Assembly (NCBI RefSeq): GCF_004664715.2
Contig: NC_051064.1
Span: 113,136,240-113,200,239, forward strand
Reading direction: 5' to 3'
Origin: Peromyscus leucopus
Lineage: Eukaryota > Chordata > Mammalia > Rodentia > Cricetidae
Length of the DNA stretch: 64,000 bases
Below are positions 11,107 to 22,230 of the stretch, piece by piece. Each line of letters opens with the position of its first letter. The stretch's first letter is position 1. The translations under genes were made by a program, and so were the position numbers. The notes beneath the pieces are model-generated. The model was not told the origin of the DNA. It did not search any database and worked only from the letters and a program-made list of their open reading frames with translations.

Positions 11107-12194
11107 GTAAGTTCCCTTCCCATGTCAAAGAGTGCTTTCAGCTCATGGGGGCCAGGAAAAGGAGGCCATGAAAAGTGAAATGATATGGGCTACTGTAAAA
11201 TGCCAGAAGTCCTCCTTGATTCTGTACACTAACCTCCTCAGACTTTGGAGATTGGGTTTCCAGGCCAGCAGATGTGTTCAGAGGCCTGTGTAAAAAATTA
11301 GATACTAGATCTTTCTTCTGTCACTTTCTAGGTATATACCTATCCTAACAGGCTTTCCTAAGGTCTCATCTTTGTATATGTCAGGGTATAACTATGAATT
11401 GTACTTAATAACTTCACTATTAGAACAGATTCAACACAAGTACAGGTTCACTGAGAATGCATTATGTTAAGCAAAGATTACTCTGTGATTTGATAGTCTA
11501 ACTAGCCTTGAGGATAGTGGTCTATAGTCATAGTATGTTTGTATTATAGCAAGATATTTAATAATATACTATTCTGGGGCAAAGTAGAAATATACAGTTA
11601 GTTAGATTCACTGATGATTAAGTGGTTGTGTACAGAAGATATTGTCTATCATCTCTATGGAGGGAACTGATAGGCTCTGTATTTAATCTTTTCCTATATA
11701 CCATACTTATTAGTAATATAAATGAATACTAGATTTCTGAATTACGAAAAATAGTATCAAAACAACCTGAAAATACTAAAACTATGGATAAAGTAAAGTT
11801 ACCGGGTTTAATGGAAATATATAGAGGTGTATACCTTTAGCAGTTGTGACTGAATTAAGATAAATATACACTAGCAGTGTATTGTGGATGCCAACAGAAA
11901 AGATAGCTGCATTTTTAGAGGTGTAAGCCCAACTGGAGGCTAACTGAATGGTCCTCTTCAACTCTACACTAAAAGAAACTAAACTTGAGAGCATTCTTAA
12001 GCTTCGCGCTCAAACAGGAAGTCTGAAGAAGAAAGAGCCTCTCTAGAGCCCAGGGCTAATAGGAAAGAGGGGACTGGAGATGTTGTCTGGAGAAGGAAAG
12101 CTCTTGGGAGACAGTGAGACTATCTTCAGCTTCTTGAGGCTTACCATGAAAAAAAAAAGGTCCTGACTTTTTTGTGAGACTCCATGCACAGACC
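11107..12194 (+). other. Faf1: Start of 33.8 kb Faf1 intron, no gene
   Basis: The long last Faf1 intron begins with the GT at 11107 and runs to 44900. This first kilobase is unique AT-rich sequence; nothing recognised. Confidence 0.6.
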
Positions 12195-12490
12195 AGTTGA
12201 AAGAGGAAGCATTCTGCAGGCTCATTTTCTTCACCTTGACCACTTGTGGACCTCTGTGTTAATCACCATCTACTACAAAAGGAAGCTTCTCTGATGAAGG
12301 CACAATCTATGGGCCACACAACCAAGAGAATAGAGTAGCCCAAATTGGACTTGATGACTTTAAAGGCGGCAGTGAGGGAAACACACCAAGTTAGACAGCT
12401 AGGGAAAGGGGAGAAGGATCTAGGAGTAGTTGGGGGAAGGTGAGTATGATCAAAATACATCATGTGAAATTCTCAAAGAATTAGTTGAAA
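12195..12490 (+). mobile_element. L1 3' end fragment
   Basis: Text such as 'ctactacaaaaggaagcttc', 'tctgatgaaggcacaatcta' and the terminal 'tcaaaatacatcatgtgaaa' plus 'ttctcaaagaatta' matches the 3' UTR of rodent Lx/L1 elements. 5'-truncated. Confidence 0.6.
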
Positions 12491-12497
12491 AGCTATG

Positions 12498-12537
<40 letters not shown>
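12498..12537. repeat. (ATT)n microsatellite
   Basis: Perfect ATT array of about 13 units at the tail-side boundary of the following antisense B1. Confidence 0.95.
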
Positions 12538-12538
<1 letters not shown>

Positions 12539-12544
12539 TTTGGT

Positions 12545-12690
12545 TTGGTTTTTTGAGACAGGGTTTCTTTGTGTAGCCCTGGCTGTCCTGGAACTCGTTT
12601 TATAGACCAGACTGACCTCGAACTCAGAGATTCCCCTGCCTCTGCCTCCCAAGTGCTGGGATTAAAGGTGTGTGCCACCACTACCTGGCT
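12545..12690 (-). mobile_element. B1 SINE
   Basis: Full-length antisense B1 from 'tggttttttgagacaggg' to 'tgccaccactacctgg'. Confidence 0.95.
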
Positions 12691-12805
12691 TTAAAAGATT
12701 GTTTAAAAAGGAGGCAGATTTGGCCTCATGTAAGAAAGCATTTTCCAGGAAGGAATATCTCGTGACTGAAGTATTGATCTTCCTATCTTTAGAAATAGCA
12801 AGAAC

Positions 12806-12952
12806 TGCTGAGTGGTGGTGTTGCACTCCTTTAATCCCAGCACTCAGGAGGCAGAGATAGGCGGATCTCTGTAAGTTCAAGGCCAGCCTGGTCTACAGAG
12901 TGAGTTCCAGGACAGCGAGGGCTACACAGAGAAACCCTTTCTTGAGAAAAGG
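12806..12952 (+). mobile_element. B1 SINE with GA-rich tail
   Basis: Sense B1 ('tttaatcccagcactcagg', 'ggtctacagagtgagttcc') whose tail continues as a GGAA/GGGA purine tract to about 12988. It lies head-to-head with the antisense B1 just upstream. Confidence 0.94.
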
Positions 12953-13074
12953 AAGGAGGGGAGGGAGGGAGGAGGAAGGGAGGAAGGACAATCAGACTAA
13001 CTCAACTCTAAGATACATAGTAAATCTTAAATTTTTTTTATTCCATTCTGACTTTATCTAACATACCAGAATTC

Positions 13075-13264
13075 AAGAGTTCGGTGAGGGCCAGGCAGCG
13101 GAGGCGGTGGCGCATGCCTTTAATCCCAGCACTAGGGAAGCAGAACCAGGCGGATCTCTGTGAGTTCGAGGCCATCCTGGTCTACAGAGCGAGATCCAGA
13201 ACAGGCACCAAAACTACACAGAGAAACCCTGTCTCAAAAAACCAAAAAATAAGAGTTCGGTGAG
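13075..13264 (+). mobile_element. B1 SINE with target-site duplication
   Basis: Sense B1 (13089-13250) bounded by an exact 14-base direct repeat aagagttcggtgag (13075-13088 and 13251-13264). The identical duplication marks a fairly recent retroposition event. Confidence 0.96.
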
Positions 13265-13760
13265 AGCTTATCCAAGTCCCTCACATTGATAGTCAGTTTT
13301 GCAGGATTGAGTCAGAAACCAATGATGTATTTTTAGCCCATTACCAAGCCATAAGTCCTCTCTGGATAAGATGAAGATCCTGCCTCTTACGTCTGAGCTC
13401 AGGAAACTAGAGTGAACCAACCCTAAGTGGTGGTCATTAGTCCATCTTTCTCTCACTGTCCCCAACTACTGCTCCAACTCTTCTTCATTTATGAGTGACA
13501 CAAACATGCCTGTATATGTTTACACCACACAACCATATGCTGGTGAAGAAGCCGTTGTCAAACACTTCAAGATCATGCCAGCAATCATACTTTATATTCT
13601 GTGGTAAACTCCTCAATTCTGAGAAATTGCAGAACTTGGAATAGAAATTACTCTTTGCCAATCCTCTAAGTCACACTCCTGGGTCTCTTCAGTAAGATGC
13701 AAAAACTGGAGGACCAGTACAGGTACCTTCCCAGACTTTAAAATACACTCCTATTTTCTT

Positions 13761-13925
13761 TGAAATTAATCTTGTTTGTTTTTAAGACAAGATCTCACTA
13801 TGTAACTAGCTCTCCTGGAACTTATCCTATATGCCAGACTGGCTCGAACTCACAGAGATCTCACCTGCTTCTGCCTCTCAAGTGCTAGGATTAAAGGTGT
13901 GCACCACTACACCTAACTGAAATTA
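13761..13925 (-). mobile_element. B1 SINE
   Basis: Antisense B1 ('tttttaagacaagatct' to 'gcaccactacacct'), bounded by a short direct repeat tgaaatta (13761 and 13918). Confidence 0.88.
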
Positions 13926-13949
13926 CTTTTTAAACTTAATTTTGACAGG

Positions 13950-14140
13950 ATTTGAGATTTATTTATTTTTGTTAGTTTATGAATGTGGGTATTTTGCCTG
14001 AATGTATGTCTGCACCTCATGCATGCAGTGCCTGCTCAAGGCAGAAATGGGCATTGAATTGGTGAGCCACTATATTGAACCCTGGTCCTTTGGAAGAGCA
14101 GCCAGTACCCTTAACTGCTGAACTATCTCTCCAGTCTCTG
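13950..14140 (-). mobile_element. B2 SINE, diverged
   Basis: Antisense B2: TTTATTT-rich start, 'tttgcctgaatgtatgtctg', 'tttggaagagcagccagt', 'ttaactgctgaactatctct', 'ccagtctc'. Confidence 0.85.
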
Positions 14141-14539
14141 AGTGATTTTCTTTTTTAAGATGCTAGAATTTTTTCTTTATCAGTAAATGTTGACTTAAAT
14201 ATTACTGGTAAAAAGAAGTGGGGGGAAGGGGGTTCATGGGCCTGCTGCCTATATGCCTTGAGCTTCCTGGCCAAGGCTTTGAGTACCGAAATTATAAGCT
14301 TTGTTAGTGTAGACCAGCCTTAAATGGAGAGCCCACCACTTAGTCTTACAGAAAATGTACTCCTAACCTACCTATATCACACAACTTTGTTTTCCATTGT
14401 TATAGAAGGCTATTCAACCATTCTCTTTTTTCAGTATCTCTTTTAAACCTAATTCTGCTTCAGCTCCACTCCCCATTACAAGACCAATTTTACCAAGTTT
14501 GGCCCAGTTTCTCAGGGAAAATATTGACCTGGAGATCGT

Positions 14540-15030
14540 CAACCTGAAATTAGCTGCCACCGAGTAATTTTTCCAAAGCCCTGCTGACCATTTCCTTTCT
14601 TGATTAAGATTCTCTAGTAGTTTCTGCTACCCTAGTATAGTATGGGCCCCTTGTGGACGTTGAAAACTCTTAACAGTCTAGTCCCTTGCTATATTTCCAA
14701 GCTTCCTTCCATCAGTAGGACATTGCTCACTATTCACTAAAGGCACAGACACTCATGTGCGGCTCTGCTTTGTATACTCTCTTAACATCTCGTCAGTATC
14801 CACCTCCCGCGCTGTTTCATGTTTTAATGGTGAGCCCAGACAGCAATCTCTGTTGAGCCCTCCCTTTTCTCCCAAGCTGTGTGCCACCGAAGCTCATGCA
14901 TGCTTTCCTCACTCGCATTTGCCCTGTTGTTTGATAATGATGTATAGAAACCGTCCACATCACATCCACATCCCTCTCTGCTTACCACAGTGCCTCATAT
15001 GTGAACTTTCAGTAACTGTTGTCAAATGCA
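14540..15030 (+). mobile_element. L2-like ancient LINE relic
   Basis: Pyrimidine-rich text with the spacing of L2 3' sequence ('aagattctctagtagtttct', 'ccttgctatatttccaagct', 'ttaccacagtgcctcatatg'). Heavily mutated; assigned by overall resemblance only. Confidence 0.4.
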
Positions 15031-16253
15031 ATAACCTCAGACTCTCCTGAATCTCTTGCTCCTTAGTGAGCAAGCAAGGCTATTCCAATTCAGAACAGAT
15101 GCCCTAGGCCCACCCAGATTCCAATCCTAAATCCAGAAAGCCCAGGACTCTAGGCCTCCTAGAGTCATAGATGAGCTGAGAGTTAATGGCACTTCATCCC
15201 TCTCTGAATGCTCTTTCAAGTCAAATGACTAGTGTTTTTACAAAGCTGCTCTGTAATAGCCATCTGTGTCTGCAAGGATTAGGATCTAATTTGTAAAAGT
15301 CATCTTAAATTACAGCCAAACTAAAGACTGTTAAAAAGCACATCTTAAGTCCTTGCCTCTTTAATAACAAATAATATGAGACTTAACTATAGGAGTCTTA
15401 TTGTGTCTTGAGCCGTTTTTCCACAAAGCAAAGGCTGGTTTCTCACCAGAGGATCTATTAAATGCTCTTCTGTGCCCCTGTCTCCCCCCACAATGAAAAC
15501 ATTACTTCATATTAAGATTTCCCAGCTGTCCAACTATTTGCTGAGTGTCTGCTGGCTATTATACTTCTCTGAACTGAGCACTGTGGGATAACCAAAGTAG
15601 CAGCAGGCACCAGGCCTTCCCTAGAAAAAAGCTGATTGTCAGAATGGTTTTAGAGTGGGTTTTGTTTGCATTTTGTTAGTGAAAGTCACCAGGAAAAAGA
15701 ATAGTAGTTCCTTCCAGAGTTTGAGTCAGTATGCTCTACCTCTTACCCACATTCGTGCCATAGACTTCATGGTCCTTACCTTGGCATTGTCCTGTGAATG
15801 ATGAGTCCTAACAGACCAGTAATGACACTGACCTTACTTCCCTTCTGAATCTGTGATGGCCCAGACACAGGTCTTTACTAGAAAACTGTCGCTCGTGCTA
15901 CTTGGTATAAGGTTATCAGTAACATCCAACCTCCTTTTCTGGGCCACTTCCTTTTGCTCTTCCTATTTCTTCCTTTTTCCTTTCCCATTCTTACCTTTCA
16001 GTTTCTAGTTGACATTCGGCATCTCCTTCCTTCCTTTCTATTCTTTCTTCTGACTTTATCCCACATCTCGTGACTCTCCTGCCTTCTCTGGTTTTCTTCT
16101 ACTGTCAGCTCTTAATCACATCACTCCGAGGAATTCTACCTACAAATAGTAGGTTAGTTTCTGTTTTCACAGTGACTAGAAGAAGGCTCTAAGACAAGAC
16201 AGTGGGGAGTGGTAAGCAGGCTCTGGCGCCCTTGTCCCACTTGTGCACTGTCG
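15031..16253 (+). other. Faf1 intron stretch without gene
   Basis: Unique sequence with several pyrimidine-rich runs (15950-16110). No gene, exon-like unit or repeat family recognised. Confidence 0.5.
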
Positions 16254-16326
16254 CTCCCTCTCTCTCCCTCTCCCTCTCCCTCTCCCTCTCCTCCCTCTCC
16301 TTTTCCCCCTCCCCCTCCCCCTCTTT
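16254..16326. repeat. (CTCCCT)n pyrimidine tract
   Basis: Imperfect hexamer CTCCCT/CCCCTC array, all pyrimidine on + strand, abutting the start of an antisense B1, so probably its expanded tail. Gly/Glu-rich antisense frames across it are artefacts. Confidence 0.92.
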
Positions 16327-16329
16327 GTT

Positions 16330-16497
16330 GTTCTTGTTTTGAGACAGGATTTCTCTTTGTAATAAAGAGAAAAAACAAAGTTCTGGCTGTCCTGGAACTC
16401 ACTCTGTAGACCAGGCTGGCCTCGAACTCACAGAGATCTACCTGCCTCTGCCTCCCAAGTGCTGGGATTAAAGGTGTGTGCCACCACCGCCCACCAC
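16330..16497 (-). mobile_element. B1 SINE with small internal insertion
   Basis: Antisense B1 whose left part is interrupted by about 20 extra A-rich bases (taataaagagaaaaaacaaa) between 'ttctctttg' and 'ttctggctgtcctgg'. Confidence 0.92.
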
Positions 16498-16668
16498 TTG
16501 CTTTCTCAAAACTCAGAATTACAACACATTTACTTATAAATATAAATAGCTTTTGTTCGTGACTCAAAAATCAAGGCAGCTTCCATTCTTGAAAACAGAA
16601 TGTGACTTCCATTGAGCAGTAACAGAACTGTGGGTTTCACAAATTGGGAATGAGGAAACTGCTTGACT

Positions 16669-16669
16669 A

Positions 16670-16721
<52 letters not shown>

Positions 16722-16722
16722 T
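16669..16722. repeat. (ATT)n microsatellite
   Basis: Perfect ATT array of about 17 units, not next to a recognisable SINE. Confidence 0.96.
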
Positions 16723-17804
16723 TAATCAGGGTTAAAGCAGAAAGCACATCCCTTATCCTAACTCTGTTAGATTAGAATTCAGGGAAAGCATCTATTTAGT
16801 GATCTATTTGTCTCCTTAAAGGTTTAGTTTGATTATGGGTCATGGAGCATGAGTGATTCCAATTCAGTTTGTTGTACCCTGCAGGAGCTTAGTCCAAAGC
16901 TATGGCCTCCAGTAACTTTGGTTTAACCATTTTGTTTTAACAGTTACCATCTTTTGGTATGCCCTTTCCTATGTTAGAGTATGGCCAAATAGCTTTGAAC
17001 ATTAGCACTACTTTCAGTTATGATCATTTGGGACTTCTCTTGTCAACATGTTGCCCCTAAATTATGGTATTCTCACACATTTCTGTGAATTTTTGTCCTC
17101 TCATTCCAAGGTAGACCAAGTGGTGTTAGGTGGATGACTACAAGCAGACATTTAAAACTGTAGAGAGAATACAGTATACCAGGGAGACTCCTATTATGAC
17201 AATATGGAGAATTATGTCAAAAATTTTTAATATGCGCCTTACCAAAGGGCCCCATGAATCAAACCAAATAAAAATCTTGATCTATTTGATCAAAGATTGA
17301 GGCGGATGAAGAGTGTACTTATATTTTAACCAAGTACTTTTTTAATTAAGTCTGTACAACAGGTGATGTACAACAAGAACTGATAGATTCCTCCATGTTC
17401 AGCTTGTAGATTACAATTCTACTCTGGGCAATTCATGACTTTGTTAAAGGACTTATAAGAATAAATGAGTCAGGTATCAGGCTCTATAAAATAGAGACCT
17501 ACAGTAGTGCAACCAAATCATTGTATTAGGGATTTTGCTGAAGTTACTCTCTATGTAGACAGAACAATCCCTTAAGTCATGTAAAGATTTGTGTTTAACA
17601 TAATAGACCTCACACTCCATTTAGGTTTTGATTTAGGGAAGTTTGTCAGAAATTTCAAAGGTTTAAACCTCTTGATTAAAATAGGATCGCAGGTCACTGT
17701 GAGATAATACTCATTTAACCAAAGTGATAATTAGAAAACTTCAAAGGGCACATGCAGAAAGTTACATAGTTGTAGATAAAACCTCAGAATGTACAGGACT
17801 CAGT
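16723..17804 (+). other. Uncharacterised intron block
   Basis: About 1.1 kb with no SINE, no long frame and no splice-site pair that looks exonic. Its composition ('ggtaccctgcagg'-like and repeated AACTTTGG words) could be a decayed transposon interior, but I cannot place it in a family. Confidence 0.4.
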
Positions 17805-17830
17805 TTTCTTTTTTCTTTCTTTCTTTCTTT

Positions 17831-17984
17831 TTTTTTTTGGTTTTTCGAGACAGGGTTTCTCTGTGTAGCTTTGCGATTTTCCTGGAACTCACTCTGTAGC
17901 CCAGGCTGGCCTCGAACTCACAGAGATCCACCTGGCTCTGCCTCCCAAGTGCTGGGATTAAAGGCATGCGCCACCACTGCCTGG
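17831..17984 (-). mobile_element. B1 SINE with TTTC tail
   Basis: Antisense B1 preceded by its (TTTC)n/T tail (17805-17838). 'cagggtttctctgtgtagct' and 'ttgcgattttcctggaact' show the cricetid-like 3' half. Confidence 0.95.
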
Positions 17985-18021
17985 CATCTCAGTTTTCATA
18001 AATAATCAAAAAAATAAAAAT

Positions 18022-18216
18022 AAAAATCAACAGTACAGCCGGGCAGTGGTGGCGCACGCCTTTAATCCCAGCACTCGGGAGGCAGAGGCAGGCGGATCTT
18101 TGTGAGTTCGAGGCCAGCCTGGGCTACCAAGTGAGTTCCAGGAAAGGCGCAAAGCTACACAGAGAAACCCTGTCTCCAAAAAACCAAAAAAAAAAAAAAA
18201 AAAAATCAACAGTACA
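18022..18216 (+). mobile_element. Young B1 SINE with 16-base target duplication
   Basis: Sense B1 (18038-18200 with its A tail) flanked by an exact direct repeat aaaaatcaacagtaca at 18022-18037 and 18201-18216. Near-consensus body with the 'aggaaaggcgcaaagctac' 3' half that I associate with cricetid B1 subfamilies. Confidence 0.97.
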
Positions 18217-18429
18217 CAAGGAGTCATTTTGATAAAACACTACATGTATCTTGTTTAGGCCAATTTCTAAAAGCTTCTCAGGGCTTCCTATTAGGAGCAG
18301 CCCCATACTGCTAGCAAACTTACTTTTGTGACGAAGAACCAGGTTCTGCAGGGAAGACATCACAAAGGAGGTGAATGGGACCTAATCCTTGTACAGAGAT
18401 GGTTATTAAGTGGAAGCAGAATATCATAG

Positions 18430-18605
18430 AGGTAAAAGATTTGGTGGTAATTAGCCTCGGATCTGAATCCCACTTTCACATGGCTGCTGTGTGACACTGA
18501 ACAGTTTAGTTACCTAGCCCTCCTGAATTTTGAAAGAAAGATTATAACTATTTCTGGATTGTGATAAGATTAGATGAGTGGGTATAGAATGTACATGAAG
18601 GGCTT
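18430..18605 (+). mobile_element. MIR relic
   Basis: MIR core-like order: 'gatctgaatcccactttcac', 'gctgctgtgtgacactga', 'ttacctagccctcctgaa', then 'gattagatgag'. Strongly diverged. Confidence 0.5.
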
Positions 18606-18671
18606 ACAGCTTTAAAGGGTTAAAAAAACACAATGAATTCTTCACAACAGGGATGGATTTGAAGGGATGGA

Positions 18672-18820
18672 TGGCATTTTGAGAAAGGATCTCATTGAGT
18701 AGAAGAGAATGTCCTCAAACTCACCATGTAGTTCATGTTAACATCGAACACCCAAGAATCCTCTTGCCTCAGCCTCCCTACTGCTAGGATTACAGGTGTG
18801 TGCCACCCATGCCCTGCGAT
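18672..18820 (-). mobile_element. B1 SINE, old
   Basis: Antisense B1 with many substitutions: 'ttttgagaaaggatctcat', 'ctcttgcctcagcctccct', 'gattacaggtgtgtgccacc'. Confidence 0.85.
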
Positions 18821-19109
18821 GGTAGATATTTTTTTTAATGGTAGATATTTTTGTTAAAAATATCCAAATGATCTTAACATGTCATTGGAATCTTAATATC
18901 TGATATTTTTAAAAGAGTATAGAGATATCAGGACCAATTCTATCATTTTATAGATGGGAAGAACAACACATTGCAAAATTAAGCACTCAAGTCATATGAT
19001 AAATTATAAAAATATATTTATCACTAAAGCCCAAATTTTCTGCCATTGCTTTTTAAGATTGATGGTGCCTTTTAGAGAAAACCATTACTAGATTATAGCA
19101 TTCCACCTT

Positions 19110-19305
19110 GAAATTAATCATGGATGCTGAGAACATGACTCACTTGATAGAGTACTTGCCTAGCATGTACCAGTTTGTGGGTTCAGCCACCACTAGATGT
19201 TGTAGTGCATACCTGCCTATAATCCCAGCACTCAGGAGTTGGAGACAAGAGGTACAGGAGTTCAAGATTACTCTTGGAGTCTGAGCTACAAAAGACTATG
19301 TCATT
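19110..19305 (+). mobile_element. B4 SINE
   Basis: Sense order of ID part ('atagagtacttgcctagcat', 'gggttcagccaccac') and B1-like part ('tataatcccagcactcagga', 'ggagttcaagattactct'). Confidence 0.75.
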
Positions 19306-19849
19306 CATATGTAAATAAATATTCGTCATAGGACAAAAGAACTAGGAAATCAACTTTAGAGGCCACCTATCACAAATATTTTAAACTATTCTACACTTTT
19401 TAGTGTTGGGCAAACATGAAAGGGGAGAACAAGGGAATCTGTGGCTGTTATGTAGAACTATCTGGGGATTTTTGAAGTTCAACTTGTGTTATAAATTTGT
19501 TTTCAATTATAATAAGCTAGTTTATCAAAATATAACTTGAAATTTCTTGTGAAACAGTAAATAAATAACCCCATAATATATTAAAAAAAAACATGAAAGG
19601 GATATTTTATTTTCTTTTAAAATGTTACAAAAGTCATACTGAGATTTAAAAAATAATAATGGTTAAGGCACTGTGTTTTCTTCCATATAAAAAAATTAAC
19701 TGATGGGAAGTTAGAAAGCAAGATTTGTGGCCTTCTATATTCAGCTGCTGATACAGCAAGAAGCAGAAGGCTGGTTGTCAAGTAGAGTGTGCCAGCTCTA
19801 CCAAGGAATGGAAGTACTCTTAGTGATCAAGTCTAATAACTTCAGCTTC
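19306..19849 (+). other. Faf1 intron stretch without gene
   Basis: AT-rich unique sequence; nothing recognised. Confidence 0.5.
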
Positions 19850-20428
19850 TGTCCCAGTTTCTTTTCTGTTGTGATAAAATACTGACCAAGCACTGACATA
19901 GGGGTGGAGGGATTTGTTTAGCTTAATCTTCCAGGTTATACTTCATCATATCAGGAAGTCACAGCAGCAGGAGCTTGAGTCACATCATATCCACACTGAA
20001 ATGTGGAGGAAAAGGAAAGCATCCAGGCTGCCTCCTTTTGCTTTATTTGTTCATTTTTCTGTTCTTTAAGACAGTCGCTTTACAAAGCCCTGACTGTCCT
20101 GGAACTAACTATGTAGACCAGACTGACCTCAAACTCAGAGATCTGCTTGCCTCTGCCTCCCAAGGTCTAGAATTAAAGGAATATGCTGCCACACCCAGCC
20201 TACCTGATATGTTTTAGGAAGACTTCTTTACTCTTATACAGTTCAGGACCCAGTCTAGGGAATGATGCCACCCACGGAGGCTAGGTCTTCCTACATCAAC
20301 TAATGATCAAGGCAATCCCTCACATACATACCCACAGGCCAATAGATATAGATAATTCCACAACTGAGGCTCTCCTCCCAGGTTATTCTATGTTGTGTCA
20401 AATTGACATTTAAAAGTAATCATCATAA
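19850..20428 (-). mobile_element. MaLR (MT/ORR1-type) LTR split by a B1
   Basis: On the minus strand this reads as a rodent MaLR LTR: the head near 20428 (gtcaatttgacacaacatag, then 'cctgggaggagagcctcagt'), a middle 'gtgggtggcatcattcccta', and the tail near 19850 ('aacagaaaagaaactgggac'). An antisense B1 (about 20062-20200) interrupts it. Without the B1 it is about 440 bases, the usual size of such solo LTRs. Confidence 0.75.
20062..20200 (-). mobile_element. B1 SINE nested in MaLR LTR
   Basis: Antisense B1: 'ttctttaagacagtcg', 'ctatgtagaccagactgacc', 'tgctgccacacccagcc'. LTR sequence resumes after it. Confidence 0.9.
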
Positions 20429-20639
20429 ATTTCTGTCATTCACAGTAATAAGTTAAAACATTGGACGATACCTAGAAGTCACACATCACCATAATAGTGA
20501 AGCCATACATATATACAAATAGTCCAAGTATACATTTATTTTGCTTCACATTGTGATAAAACGCTGTCATCTACAACATTCATCTTTGAGAAGCATGAAA
20601 TCAATTTTTAAAAAAAATAAAAATAATAGTATAACGTTT

Positions 20640-20760
20640 AAGTTTAAATTTTTGTGTTGGGCTACATTTATAGCTCTCCTCGGCTGCATGCAGCCCGTGG
20701 GCCACCAGTTGGACCCCCTGGCTTTCAGAAAAAAGTTAAAACTTCTTAACAAGCCATACA
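20640..20760. mobile_element. Possible old DNA-transposon relic
   Basis: The phrase 'ggctgcatgcagcccgtggg' followed by 'ccaccagttggaccccctgg' resembles the inner end of mammalian hAT-type elements. The rest is not assignable. Confidence 0.3.
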
Positions 20761-21094
20761 AAGTCCTTCACAATTTCGAGCCATCTGTTATCCTTCTGAC
20801 TTTCTCACCACACACACATAAATCACAATCAACTTCTTAAATAAAAGAAATTGAGGTCTTTGTCAGGTTTGAAATACTCTGACGGAGTTGTCTCCTCTCT
20901 TTGTCAGCTTAATGGGATGTTTCCATGCATGTATATATTGTGTGTTTAACTCGGGTGAAGCAAGCCTGTCTCTGCAACCTTTTTTTCTCTATGGAGAAAC
21001 CTTTCAAAATCCTTTCTTGTAACGTCTTAAATGTGAAAGTATGGTTATTTATAGCCATCCACTGTGCAATAGCACTCAAGACGCTTTGCTTCTG

Positions 21095-21780
21095 TCTAGC
21101 TGAAACTTCATGTTTGTTGATCAGACTTTACCCACCCCCACTATTCTTGGCCCTGGTAACCATTATTCCACGCTCAGCTTATGAGGTCCATTTTTTTTTT
21201 TTTTTTTTTTTTTAATTTCACACGAGTGAGTGAGGCCTTCTGTGCCTGGCTTAGTCAATTAAGGGTGTTCTCCATGCTGGAGAGATGGCTCAGTGGTTAA
21301 GAGCACTGGCTGTTCTTCCAGAGGTCCTGTGTTCAATTCCCAGTACCCACATGGTGGCTCACAATCATCTCTAGTGGGATCTGATGCCCTCTTCTGTCAT
21401 AAAGTTGTCCATACAGATAGAGCATTCATTCATACATACATACATACATACATACATACATACATACATACATACATACATCTTTAAAAAAAAAGTGTTC
21501 TCCAGTTCTACTCCCATTGTCACAAATGACAGGATTTCTTTTTATGGCTGAGTAGTATTCTGCTGTGAATATGTGCCATACCTCCAGTTGATGAACAGTT
21601 GTTTCAGTTTTTTGGCTATTGTAAATAGTACTGCAATGAAGATGGATGTGCAAATGTCTCCTGTGACAGCCTGATTTCATTTCCATTGGCTGTATATCCA
21701 TTAGTGAGATTGCTGTCAGAAGACTGTATTAATTTACATTGTCCCCAACAATGTGCAAGCCTACTTATTTTCAAACATGG
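21095..21780 (-). mobile_element. Old L1 ORF2/3' fragment, interrupted by B2
   Basis: Antisense text of the late L1 ORF2 region: 'cctggtaaccattattccac', 'cttctgtgcctggctta', 'caaatgacaggatttctttt', 'atggctgagtagtattctgc', 'ttggctattgtaaatagt'. On the minus strand the late part translates as EYYSAIKRN, the well-known L1 ORF2 phrase. Frames are broken. A B2 and a T tract (21190-21213) interrupt it. Confidence 0.85.
21265..21504 (+). mobile_element. B2 SINE inserted in the L1, with target duplication
   Basis: Sense B2 (21275-21494) with head 'tgctggagagatggctcagt' and a (CATA)n tail at 21430-21481. An exact 10-base direct repeat gtgttctcca flanks it (21265-21274, 21495-21504), and L1 sequence is continuous once the B2 is removed. 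Confidence 0.95.
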
Positions 21781-21859
21781 TATAAGGAAAAATGTTCCTG
21801 AATTACTCGCCTGTAGACATGTGAGTTCCTAAGTCAGAGTCATTTGGCTGCTTTGTAAT

Positions 21860-21998
21860 CTTTGAAATGGGGTCTCACTAGGTAGCCCTGCCTGTCCTGG
21901 AACTCGCTCTGCAGACCAGGCTGACCTCAACTCACAGAGATCCACCTGCCTCTGCCTTCTGAGTGCTGAGATTAAAGGCGTGCACCACCATATCTGGT
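21860..21998 (-). mobile_element. B1 SINE
   Basis: Antisense B1: 'tttgaaatggggtctcacta', 'gcagaccaggctgacctc', 'gcgtgcaccaccatatctgg'. Confidence 0.92.
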
Positions 21999-22017
21999 TT
22001 GGCAGCATTTTTTTATT

Positions 22018-22064
<47 letters not shown>

Positions 22065-22230
22065 TGGTTTTTCGAGACAGGGTTTCTCTATGTAGCTTTG
22101 CGCCTTTCCTGGAACTCACTTGGTAGCCCAGGCTGGCCTCGAACTCACAGAGATCCGCCTGCCTCTGCCTCCCAAGTGCTGGGATTAAAGGCGTGCGCCA
22201 CCACCACCACCGGCTCTTGGCAGCATTTTT
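21999..22230 (-). mobile_element. B1 SINE with (TTTA)n tail and target duplication
   Basis: Antisense B1 (22066-22216) with a long TTTA tail (22013-22065). The pair is enclosed by a direct repeat ttggcagcattttt at 21999-22012 and 22217-22230. It landed at the edge of the preceding B1. Confidence 0.96.

Noticed and set aside
17724..18227. Frames containing FETGFLCVALRLSWNSLGSPGWPRTH
   Set aside because: This peptide is the translation of an antisense B1 and recurs at every antisense B1 in the window (for example 21963-22232).
21426..21701. Antisense 91-residue frame with EYYSAIKRN as a gene
   Set aside because: It is a decayed L1 ORF2 tail fused to a translated CATA repeat.
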